Origin: CAYLSV01 sp964386435
Lineage (GTDB): Bacteria; Planctomycetota; Phycisphaerae; Tepidisphaerales; Tepidisphaeraceae
Assembly: GCA_964386435.1 (NCBI GenBank)
Contig: CAYLSV010000149.1
Span: 1 to 6,262 of the forward strand
DNA: 6,262 nt
Direction: 5' to 3'
In this document: one piece after another, positions 1-6,262 of the stretch
Numbering within the stretch: the first letter of the stretch is position 1
Layout of the letters: every line of letters begins with the position of its first letter
Notes under the pieces: model-generated
What the model saw: only the letters and a program-made list of their open reading frames with translations
Databases searched by the model: none
What the model was told of the DNA's origin: nothing
Position numbers and translations under genes: made by a program

Positions 1-1
1 C

Positions 2-313
2 GCGGCTGACGAGGGAGGCCTTCATGCCCTGGTGGCCCATGCCGATGCCGTCGGAGACGCTGATGGTGTGGAACCGTCGCGGCGTGCCACCGGCTTGTTT
101 CACCCCATCCGCCGCCGCGATCGCCTGGCGGTCGAGCGTGGTGTTGCAAGGCGTGGCCTCGTTCCACGCCGCCCCGACGCCGACCCAGGGCTTGTCCATG
201 TCCTCGTCGGTGAGGCCCATGGCCCGAAAGAAGGCCCGGTGCGGGGCACGCTCGGGTCCGTCGGTGACGACGCGGGAGTGGGGGCGGGGGAAGGCGGTGG
301 TGTCGGTCGGCAT
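2..313 (-). CDS. ilvD: Dihydroxy-acid dehydratase, N-terminal part (cut by window edge)
   Basis: IlvD removes water from 2,3-dihydroxy-3-methylbutanoate/pentanoate to give the 2-keto acids that precede valine, isoleucine and leucine; it is a cytosolic Fe-S enzyme. The ATG is at 313 on the minus strand and 104 residues are readable before the edge; the usual protein is about 550-600 residues, so most is missing. Seen: TDGPERAPHRAFFRAMGL (17-34), AAWNEATPCN (48-57) and SVSDGIGMGHQGMKASL (85-101). From family knowledge, Cys56 of the PCN motif is the first cluster ligand and Asp88 of DGI is the Mg ligand. The other cluster cysteines lie outside the window. The short tail before TDGPERAPHRA fits the family and supports this start. 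No Shine-Dalgarno is visible upstream. A divergent membrane-protein gene begins 19 bp away. Identification is very secure despite truncation. Confidence 0.95.
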   Translation of the reverse strand, partial: MPTDTTAFPRPHSRVVTDGPERAPHRAFFRAMGLTDEDMDKPWVGVGAAWNEATPCNTTLDRQAIAAADGVKQAGGTPRRFHTISVSDGIGMGHQGMKASLVSR

Positions 314-332
314 CTGCGGTAGCGTAGTAGCG

Positions 333-878
333 ATGGGCCGATTGATGACAGCGTTGTGCTTGCCGTTCGTCCTTTCGGCGGCGGGTGGCGTCCTCGGCAC
401 TGTGACGAACCTGTCGCACGCGATGATTAGCGGCGAGTACTTTGTGATCGTCCTGCGAAGGGCTGAATCGCCGTATGCCATTGCCTTCGAGCATGGTTGG
501 ATCGAGGGCGGGATTGCCGGCTTCATCTTCGGCGTGCTCGTCACCTCGTTCTTCGCTGTAACCGGCTGGCGTTGGCTGACATGGCGGCATCTTCTTCGCC
601 CGTTGCTCTACGGGTTAGCTGCCGCGGCATTGTGCATGATCGTTGGCGGCGTTGTTGGTGCGGCGTGGGCCACTTTGTCGCCGCAGTCCTATTTGGCGAG
701 CTTCTACCAGGCGCGGCAGGCGGCGAACGTAACCGCCTTTGGCTGGGTCGGCGGCAGCATCTGGGGTGCTTACGCCGGCATCGTGGTCGCGATAGTGACG
801 GCGGCGATCGTCTGGGCACGCCGGCTCGTGGCTTTGGCTTCAACTGAGCGTGGCTTTGACGTAAAGTCTGCACCATGA
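333..878 (+). CDS. Uncharacterised small integral membrane protein (four predicted helices)
   Basis: The open frame extends upstream to 24, but that part is antisense to ilvD, so the ATG at 333 (181 residues, MGRLMTALCLPF) is chosen; an ATG at 345 is an alternative. Hydrophobic segments lie at about 8-25, 58-78, 88-115 and 136-163, with a 30-residue polar loop after helix 1 that carries SGEYF (33-37). Helices 2 to 4 are rich in Gly and Ala (GGIAGFIFG, GGVVGAAWA, GGSIWGAYAG), suggesting close helix packing. Arg-rich edges (WRWLTWRHLLR, ARR) fit cytoplasmic loops. No catalytic motif is visible. It vaguely resembles small planctomycete membrane proteins that have a (S)PEYF motif after helix 1, but this is recollection, not a search. 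Parts of the gene look less GC-rich than its neighbours (about 55% over 421-480). Function unknown. Confidence 0.7.
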   Translation: MGRLMTALCLPFVLSAAGGVLGTVTNLSHAMISGEYFVIVLRRAESPYAIAFEHGWIEGGIAGFIFGVLVTSFFAVTGWRWLTWRHLLRPLLYGLAAAALCMIVGGVVGAAWATLSPQSYLASFYQARQAANVTAFGWVGGSIWGAYAGIVVAIVTAAIVWARRLVALASTERGFDVKSAP

Positions 879-985
879 CCGACACCCTCACGCTCGAAGG
901 CGAGGCGGCGGCCGGGCTGCGGGAGGCGGCGCGGCGGGCCTGGGTCGCTCAGCCGCCCTGCTCCCGCTGGCGGCGTCTGGCGTAG
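875..985 (+). CDS. Possible 36-residue ORF or gene remnant overlapping the membrane-protein stop
   Basis: An ATG at 875 overlaps the TGA of the preceding gene (ATGA) and opens 36 codons ending in TAG at 983-985, only 8 bp before the next gene. The peptide begins MTDTLTLEGEAAAGLREAA, an acidic then Ala/Arg-rich stretch that could be an amphipathic helix, and ends in a basic, Trp-containing tail (CSRWRRLA). ATGA overlap often marks translational coupling, which is the main argument for it. No Shine-Dalgarno and no recognisable domain are seen. The alternatives are a decayed N-terminus of a longer gene, or chance, since stop codons are rare in sequence this GC-rich. Confidence 0.25.
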   Translation: MTDTLTLEGEAAAGLREAARRAWVAQPPCSRWRRLA

Positions 986-993
986 GCTGCGGC

Positions 994-1452
994 ATGGCTG
1001 ATACCGAAGTTGATGTTGAATCGGGTGCCGGGTTTCGCCCCGGCGGCTTCCACCACGTGGCGATCTTCGCCGAGGACTACGACGCGGCCGTGGCGTTCTA
1101 CCGGGACGTGTTCGGGCTGAGGCAGCGGATCGAGTGGGGCGAGGACGACAAGCGGGCGACGATGCTCGACGTCGGCGGCGGGGCCCACGTCGAGATCTTC
1201 GAGCGGCGGGCGCGGGGCGAGGTGCCGACGGGCATGCAGGATCGGGTGTCGATCGCCCACTTCTGCCTGCGGGTCGACGACACTGCCGCGGCGCTGGAGA
1301 AGGCGCGGGCGGCGGGTTGCCCGATCGAGATGGAGCTCAAAAGCGTGACGCTCAAGTGCCGCCTGGGCGGGCCGGACGCGACAATCCACATCGGCTTCTT
1401 CACCGGGCCGAGCGGCGAGCTGGTGGAGCTGTTTCAGAGTGATGTGCTGTGA
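994..1452 (+). CDS. VOC-superfamily (glyoxalase/bleomycin-resistance fold) protein
   Basis: This 152-residue single-domain protein carries the paired beta-alpha-beta-beta-beta modules of the vicinal oxygen chelate fold. Module 1 is about 18-72 (FHHVAIFAEDYDAAVAFYRD, then AHVEIFE) and module 2 about 85-150 (VSIAHFCLRVDD, then GPSGELVELFQ). The four classical metal-ligand positions all look occupied: His21, Glu67, His89 and Glu145, so it is probably a metal-dependent enzyme rather than a binding protein. Family members include glyoxalase I, methylmalonyl-CoA epimerase and extradiol dioxygenases; the substrate cannot be assigned from sequence alone. It is probably cytosolic, as no signal peptide is seen. 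The ATG at 994 leaves a 17-residue lead before strand 1, and Met81 is the first later in-frame Met I noted inside the fold. No clear ribosome-binding site is present. Confidence 0.85.
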   Translation: MADTEVDVESGAGFRPGGFHHVAIFAEDYDAAVAFYRDVFGLRQRIEWGEDDKRATMLDVGGGAHVEIFERRARGEVPTGMQDRVSIAHFCLRVDDTAAALEKARAAGCPIEMELKSVTLKCRLGGPDATIHIGFFTGPSGELVELFQSDVL

Positions 1453-1470
1453 GGGGCGGCAGTATCGCCA

Positions 1471-1499
1471 TTGACATAATCGTATGTGGTCGTTCCAAT
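1471..1499 (+). promoter_or_regulatory. Candidate sigma-70-type promoter for the PEP-CTERM gene
   Basis: A perfect TTGACA (1471-1476) is followed after exactly 17 bp by TCCAAT (1494-1499), which matches four of six bases of TATAAT. It lies in the 122-bp gap between the VOC gene and the PEP-CTERM start in locally AT-richer DNA. Transcription would begin near 1506 and give a leader of roughly 70 nt. The -35 match is strong and the -10 match modest (its second base, normally A, does not fit). Confidence 0.4.
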
Positions 1500-1574
1500 G
1501 AGGGGAGCGTTGCCCGCCGGCCGCCGATGCGGTTGGCGGTTTGGCAGCGCGTGTTTTACTCAAAGATCGAGATT

Positions 1575-2366
1575 ATGCAGTTCAACTTTCTTCTCACGTC
1601 GGCTGTCGCCGGCGTTGTGTTCGTGTCAGCCGCGGCCGGCCAAGTGCTCCAGACGGTGGCCCCCGCCGGCTTCGAGAACGTCGACGGCTCGGCCACGCTC
1701 GACAGCCCGCTGGGCATCACCGGCCCGGCCCGGGCCGACGGCTACCGGTTCCAGCAGGTGTACGATGACTCGCTGTTCGGTTTCACCGGGCCGCGCCTCA
1801 TCACCGAGATCCAGTTCCGCGCCGCGACGACCGCCAACTCGTTCCGGCCCGACTCGATCACCACCGACCAGGTGATGGTCTACCTCTCGACCACGCCCAC
1901 CGACGGCGTGCCGGGGATGACGGCCAACGGCAACTTCGCCGACGACTTCGGCAGCAACATCGGGGCCGACGAGACGCTGGTCCGCAGCGGCCCGCTGACG
2001 CTCAGCCGGACCGGCGGATCGAACCCCTCGGGCCAAGCCCAGCCGTTCAACTACGGCTTCATGCTCGACACGCCCTTCGAGTACGACCCGTCGATGGGCT
2101 CGCTGCTGCTGGACATCATCACGCCCCAGGGCGCGACGGTCACGGCCGGGGCGGGCTTTGGCGCGGTCGAGAACTTCGACGGCGTGACGGCGATGAACGA
2201 TGGCATCGCCAGCAAACGCGGCACCGGCAGCAACATTGGCGACGACAACGGCCAGGGTGCGGTCGAGAGCGGCTTGGTGACGCAGTTCACCACCGCCCCG
2301 GTGCCCGAGCCGGCCAGCCTCGGGCTCATCGCCGCGGCCGGGCTGGGGCTGATTCGCCGCCGCTGA
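1575..2366 (+). CDS. Secreted PEP-CTERM sorting-domain protein
   Basis: The predicted product (263 residues) is exported and then processed and anchored at the cell surface by an exosortase. Seen: an N-terminal signal-like segment (FNFLLTSAVAGVVFVSAAAGQ, about 3-23), a polar Asp/Gly/Thr-rich body, and a textbook C-terminal tail with VPEPAS (243-248), a short hydrophobic span (about 249-260) and the terminal RRR. The body has YRFQQVYDDSLFG (57-69) and LITEIQFRA (75-83), a pattern I associate with a recurrent beta-sandwich type of planctomycete PEP-CTERM proteins, and it ends GAVESGLVTQFTT (228-240). No catalytic motif is seen, so a structural or matrix role is plausible but unproved. The frame is open from 1449, but the ATG at 1575 puts the signal peptide at the N-terminus. 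Ribosome-binding site is weak. No exosortase gene is in the window. Confidence 0.88.
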   Translation: MQFNFLLTSAVAGVVFVSAAAGQVLQTVAPAGFENVDGSATLDSPLGITGPARADGYRFQQVYDDSLFGFTGPRLITEIQFRAATTANSFRPDSITTDQVMVYLSTTPTDGVPGMTANGNFADDFGSNIGADETLVRSGPLTLSRTGGSNPSGQAQPFNYGFMLDTPFEYDPSMGSLLLDIITPQGATVTAGAGFGAVENFDGVTAMNDGIASKRGTGSNIGDDNGQGAVESGLVTQFTTAPVPEPASLGLIAAAGLGLIRRR

Positions 2367-2378
2367 ACAAGCTTGTTC
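2365..2378. terminator. Perfect 14-bp palindrome between convergent genes, possible weak terminator
   Basis: GAACAAGCTTGTTC overlaps the last two bases of the PEP-CTERM stop codon and lies in the 36-bp gap between two convergent genes. As RNA it gives a 5-bp stem with a 4-nt loop. On the plus strand it is followed by TTCAG, not a real T-tract; on the minus strand it is followed by GC-rich DNA. Position favours a shared terminator, but the short AT-rich stem makes it weak; a protein-binding site or chance is also possible. Confidence 0.25.
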
Positions 2379-2402
2379 TTCAGATCGTTCCGGCCGCTTC
2401 CG

Positions 2403-3350
2403 CTACTTGGCGGGGGCGGCCGGTTCTTTGGTTGGGGCCAGCAGGGTCAACGCGAGGACGGCCACCAAGCCCACGGCAAAGGCGGCGGCGCCGGTGGCGT
2501 AGTCGGTCGCGGTGCTGCGGGCGGTGAAGGGCCAAATGGCCGCGGCGCTGCCGAGCAGGACGCCGAGGAGACCGCCGGCGACGGTGGGCTCGTAGTTTTT
2601 GAGCAGGTACTTGAGCAGGTTGCTCAGGAGGACGAGCGAGAGGATTGCGCCCGCGGCGACGGGGCCGAGGATGAGCAGGACGGTGGTGAGGTGCTCGGTG
2701 TCGCCGCGGGCAAAGTCCTTGAGCAGGCTGACGCTGCCGGTGACGTGTTCGTAGCGGCCCAGGATCAGCAGCATGTACGCCCCGCTGATGCCCGGCAGGA
2801 TCATGGCGCTCATGGCCAGCGCCCCGCCGAGGACGTCGCGAATCGGGTTCGGCTCGGGGACGAACACCTCGGCCTCCCGAACCGCCCGGGCGGCGTCCTT
2901 GGCGTCCTTGTCCTCGGTGAACGCTATGCCGAGCATGAGCGCCAACCCCAGCACGAGGGCGACGACGCCCGGCCACCGGATCGGCCGCATCATCTTCCAC
3001 AACAGCGGCGCGCCCGCCAGGGTCATGCCGATGAACAGCGCGTACATGACGCTGCGGTAGTCGGTCACGAGCCACGTCATCACCGACGAGAGCGCGACGA
3101 TCGTGACGCCCGCCCCGGCGACGATCAGGCCCAGGAACAGCAGGGCCGTCCTGTGCAGCCGCCCGCGGCTGACGTCGGCGACGCTGGTGATGAACCGCTC
3201 GTACAGGCCCATGACCAGCACCATCGTCCCGCCGCTGACGCCGGGGACGAGGTTGGCCAATCCCATCAGGCCGCCGGTGAACAGCGTGCGGACGATGGGC
3301 GTCGGCTTGGGCGCGTCGGGCGTCTTGTAGTCGAGGGGGGCGTCGAGCAC
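2403..3350 (-). CDS. popT: DUF368 family polyprenyl-phosphate transporter (PopT-like)
   Basis: DUF368 (PopT) proteins recycle undecaprenyl phosphate, the lipid carrier for cell-wall and surface glycans, across the cytoplasmic membrane; this is established for the family, while its use here is inferred. The protein (315 residues if started at GTG 3350) is strongly hydrophobic with about eight membrane segments. Two signature motifs are plain: GLANLVPGVSGGTM (30-43) and MILPGISGAYM (183-193), each followed by a Leu-rich stretch and a YE pair, so the two halves are visibly related. A soluble charged loop (about 146-171) separates them. No ATG precedes the first motif in this frame: the next Met is at residue 29, inside the conserved region, so GTG (first residue encoded as V, then LDAPLDYKT) is the best start. 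The longer open frame to 3707 overlaps the upstream hydrolase and was rejected. It lies 41 bp downstream of the hydrolase on the same strand, suggesting co-transcription. Confidence 0.88.
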   Translation of the reverse strand: MLDAPLDYKTPDAPKPTPIVRTLFTGGLMGLANLVPGVSGGTMVLVMGLYERFITSVADVSRGRLHRTALLFLGLIVAGAGVTIVALSSVMTWLVTDYRSVMYALFIGMTLAGAPLLWKMMRPIRWPGVVALVLGLALMLGIAFTEDKDAKDAARAVREAEVFVPEPNPIRDVLGGALAMSAMILPGISGAYMLLILGRYEHVTGSVSLLKDFARGDTEHLTTVLLILGPVAAGAILSLVLLSNLLKYLLKNYEPTVAGGLLGVLLGSAAAIWPFTARSTATDYATGAAAFAVGLVAVLALTLLAPTKEPAAPAK

Positions 3351-3391
3351 GGCTGCACTATTGATCGACCGGCGGCGAGCGTGGGGTGAAT

Positions 3392-4582
3392 TCAGGCGGC
3401 GAGGCGGCTCGCGGGGATTGGGCCGCAGGCGGCGTGGTCGGGGGCGAACTCGTAGCGCATGCCGTCGAACTCGTAGGCGGCCAGGGCGTCGCCGTCGCCG
3501 CCGGTGTCGCGGAAGGTGGGCAGCGCGTCGTCGAGCAGGGTCTTCAGGCTCGCCCCGAGGCCATGGTCGAGCGACTTGAACTTCTTGCCATCGAGGTCGG
3601 CCTCCCCCACCATCGTCAACTGGACCTCGTGGCCGAGGGTGCGGAGCAGATTCGCCTGCTGCTGCTTCTCCGCCGGGTCGGCGAGCTTGTCGGCCGTCGA
3701 GTGGCACGCCCGGATCTGCAGCGGCCCGGCCCCGGCGGCGCGGCGGGCGATGGTCGTCTGCACCAGCAACTCGGCGTCGCCCACGTCACGAACATGGCGG
3801 TGAACCGGGCCGAAGTACGTTGGTTGATTCGGGTCGGCGTGCTGCCAGCGGGTCATCGTGTTGAACCCGATCTTGAGCCCGGCGTCGTGACCCCAATACT
3901 CGACGCCTTGGCCGACATAGGCGGGAATGGTCCGCGTGTAGCTGCTGTTGTCGATCAGGCCCGACAGCAGCCCGGGGGCGACGCGGTGGAGCATGTGAGC
4001 GAGGTAGCCGCCGTGGCTGGAGCCGAGGGCGATGACGGGGCCGGCGATTTGTTGCCGTTGCTGGAAGTCACGGACGGCGGCGGCGACGTCCAGCACCTGC
4101 ATGACGCCGAAGTTCTGGTAGTCGCCGTCGGGCGGGACCAGGGTGCCGGCGAGCTTCGGCAGCGGGTCGATCCCGGCGACGCGACTGGCGTGGGGCCGCA
4201 GCCGGTCGAGAACGGCGGCCATTTGCGTGCAGCCGGTGACGTCGATGCCCAGCATTGCCGCGAGGCCGGCCGTCTTGTAGAAGGTTTCGGCGTCAAAGGC
4301 GAACGCGCAGCCGTTCTCCGGCCGGGCACGGCGGCAGTGGTAGTCGACGTCCAGCGCGGCCCAGCCGTGGGCGGTGGCGGCATGGGCGGCGAGCTTGGCC
4401 GTGTACCCGACGTTGCTCGTCGGGCCGAAGCCCGGCAGGATCAGGACCAGACCGTTCGCCTCACCCCGCGGCAGCGTCGCCCGCCACGTGACCCGGCTCT
4501 GCCGCGGCTGCCGCAGCTCGAAGTCGGGCGTGCCGGGCAAGTCGCCGGTGAGCTGGATCAGGTTGGCGGTGTCGGCGGCCAT
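3392..4582 (-). CDS. DUF2920 family alpha/beta-hydrolase-fold protein
   Basis: This 396-residue protein matches the DUF2920 family, known mainly from Campylobacter and related surface-glycan loci and without an established substrate. Seen: LVLILPGFGPTSN (45-57, the strand and oxyanion region), DVDYHCRRARPENG (78-91), DYQNFGVMQVLDV (154-166), the nucleophile elbow LGSSHGGYLAH (186-196) with Ser189 in G-x-S-x-G, and IDNSSYT (210-216). Likely acid and base partners are Asp298 (HSTADKL) and His340 (SLDHGLGAS). It therefore looks like an active serine hydrolase such as an esterase, deacetylase or peptidase. No signal peptide is visible, so it is probably cytosolic. The frame continues to 4909, but that part is antisense to clpC and reads as junk; the ATG at 4582 (MAADTANLIQ) is the best start, without a clear Shine-Dalgarno. 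The DUF368 gene follows 41 bp downstream. Confidence 0.82.
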   Translation of the reverse strand: MAADTANLIQLTGDLPGTPDFELRQPRQSRVTWRATLPRGEANGLVLILPGFGPTSNVGYTAKLAAHAATAHGWAALDVDYHCRRARPENGCAFAFDAETFYKTAGLAAMLGIDVTGCTQMAAVLDRLRPHASRVAGIDPLPKLAGTLVPPDGDYQNFGVMQVLDVAAAVRDFQQRQQIAGPVIALGSSHGGYLAHMLHRVAPGLLSGLIDNSSYTRTIPAYVGQGVEYWGHDAGLKIGFNTMTRWQHADPNQPTYFGPVHRHVRDVGDAELLVQTTIARRAAGAGPLQIRACHSTADKLADPAEKQQQANLLRTLGHEVQLTMVGEADLDGKKFKSLDHGLGASLKTLLDDALPTFRDTGGDGDALAAYEFDGMRYEFAPDHAACGPIPASRLAA

Positions 4583-4673
4583 GCCAGATGTGTCGGTTGA
4601 ACCGCTGGCCGATAATGACCGTAAAGATTCGTCTGCCGTGACTTCAAAAGCGGCGGACCGCTCGCGGATCGCT

Positions 4674-4700
4674 CGGACAGCCGGCCGCGACCGATATAAG
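4674..4700 (+). promoter_or_regulatory. Candidate promoter for clpC
   Basis: TATAAG (4695-4700) is a good -10 hexamer (five of six) in the AT-richest part of the divergent intergenic region. A weak -35 candidate, CGGACA (4674-4679), sits at a short 15-bp spacing. A start near 4707 would give a leader of about 107 nt. No CIRCE, CtsR-like or HspR-like operator was recognised between the divergent genes. The -10 is the convincing part; the -35 is poor, so an alternative sigma factor or chance cannot be excluded. Confidence 0.3.
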
Positions 4701-4736
4701 ATCAACCGACTACAACCACAAACCGCGGCCTTAGCC

Positions 4737-4766
4737 ATGACGCGATCCGCCCGGCTCACCGGATGA
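4737..4766 (+). other. Possible 9-codon leader ORF upstream of clpC
   Basis: ATG at 4737 opens MTRSARLTG and stops at TGA 4764-4766, 47 bp before the clpC start. The stop codon forms the first three bases of the right arm of the hairpin at 4751-4771, so a ribosome finishing this peptide would disrupt the stem. No Shine-Dalgarno is seen, and a short ORF like this could easily be chance. Confidence 0.15.
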
Positions 4767-4771
4767 GCCGG
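4751..4771 (+). promoter_or_regulatory. Hairpin in the clpC leader
   Basis: CCGGCTCA (4751-4758) and TGAGCCGG (4764-4771) are perfect inverted arms of 8 bp with a 5-nt loop. The stem is GC-rich and ends 42 nt before the clpC start, downstream of the candidate promoter, so it would lie in the 5' leader. No T-tract follows, which argues against a simple terminator. It might stabilise or regulate the message, or be a DNA operator; the symmetry is seen, the role is inference. Confidence 0.4.
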
Positions 4772-4799
4772 ATTCCCGCCAAGACTTCGGCCGGCCGAC

Positions 4800-4804
4800 G
4801 GAGA
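4800..4804 (+). promoter_or_regulatory. Shine-Dalgarno sequence of clpC
   Basis: GGAGA ends 9 nt before the ATG at 4814. It is the clearest ribosome-binding site in the window and fixes the clpC start, which also matches the usual MF-RFT N-terminus of the family. Confidence 0.65.
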
Positions 4805-4813
4805 TTCACCCCC

Positions 4814-6262
<1,449 letters not shown>

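Noticed and set aside
24..332. N-terminal extension of the membrane-protein frame, and a second plus-strand frame in the same place
   Set aside because: This stretch encodes conserved IlvD motifs on the minus strand, so the plus-strand frames are shadows.
827..858. 10-bp direct repeat CGTGGCTTTG at 827-836 and 849-858
   Set aside because: Only two short copies inside the end of a coding region; consistent with chance.
1449..1574. 42-residue N-terminal extension of the PEP-CTERM protein
   Set aside because: It would bury the signal peptide and would overlap the VOC stop codon and the candidate promoter.
3335..3340. Six-G run near the start of popT as a phase-variation tract
   Set aside because: Six bases is too short to be notable in DNA of this composition, and the frame is intact.
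2373..3389. 338-codon open frame on the plus strand opposite popT
   Set aside because: Translation is Gly/Gln/His/Asp-rich with no fold signal, and the opposite strand encodes a clear DUF368 membrane protein.
3386..4600. 404-codon open frame on the plus strand opposite the DUF2920 gene
   Set aside because: Low-complexity Gly/Val/Arg/Glu translation without domain features; the opposite strand encodes a protein with recognisable DUF2920 motifs. Antisense frames stay open easily in GC-rich DNA.

Overview
The window is GC-rich, densely packed bacterial chromosome, most likely from the Planctomycetota (Phycisphaerae-like). That placement rests on four points: a secreted protein with a PEP-CTERM sorting tail, an IlvD of the 'PCN' type, a stand-alone clpC and a DUF2920 hydrolase, together with high GC and weak or absent Shine-Dalgarno signals. 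It is an inference from gene content, not a measured placement. No rRNA, tRNA, CRISPR array, insertion sequence or phage gene was seen.

Layout from left to right. Positions 2-313 (-) hold the N-terminal 104 residues of dihydroxy-acid dehydratase (ilvD), cut by the window edge. Only 19 bp separates it from a divergent gene for an uncharacterised four-helix membrane protein (333-878, +). A possible 36-codon ORF overlaps the end of that gene by ATGA (875-985). Next come a VOC/glyoxalase-fold enzyme (994-1452, +) and a secreted PEP-CTERM protein (1575-2366, +), which has a good candidate promoter 76-104 bp upstream of its start. On the opposite strand, converging on the PEP-CTERM gene, is a two-gene cluster transcribed right to left: a DUF2920 alpha/beta-hydrolase (4582-3392) followed 41 bp later by a DUF368 (PopT-family) polyprenyl-phosphate transporter that apparently starts at GTG (3350-2403). 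A 231-bp divergent intergenic region (4583-4813) separates the hydrolase from clpC (4814 onward, +). clpC runs off the right edge after its N-terminal repeats, first AAA+ domain and UVR motif.

Most genes here are ordinary housekeeping or envelope genes and do not form one pathway. ilvD serves branched-chain amino acid synthesis, and clpC is a protein-quality-control unfoldase that works with ClpP. The PEP-CTERM protein is exported and anchored by an exosortase. The DUF2920-DUF368 pair is the most thought-provoking association: an uncharacterised serine-hydrolase-fold protein next to a carrier-lipid recycler. DUF2920 is otherwise best known from Campylobacter surface-glycan loci. I see no convincing sign of a wholly new system; the pair and the clpC leader are the places to look further.
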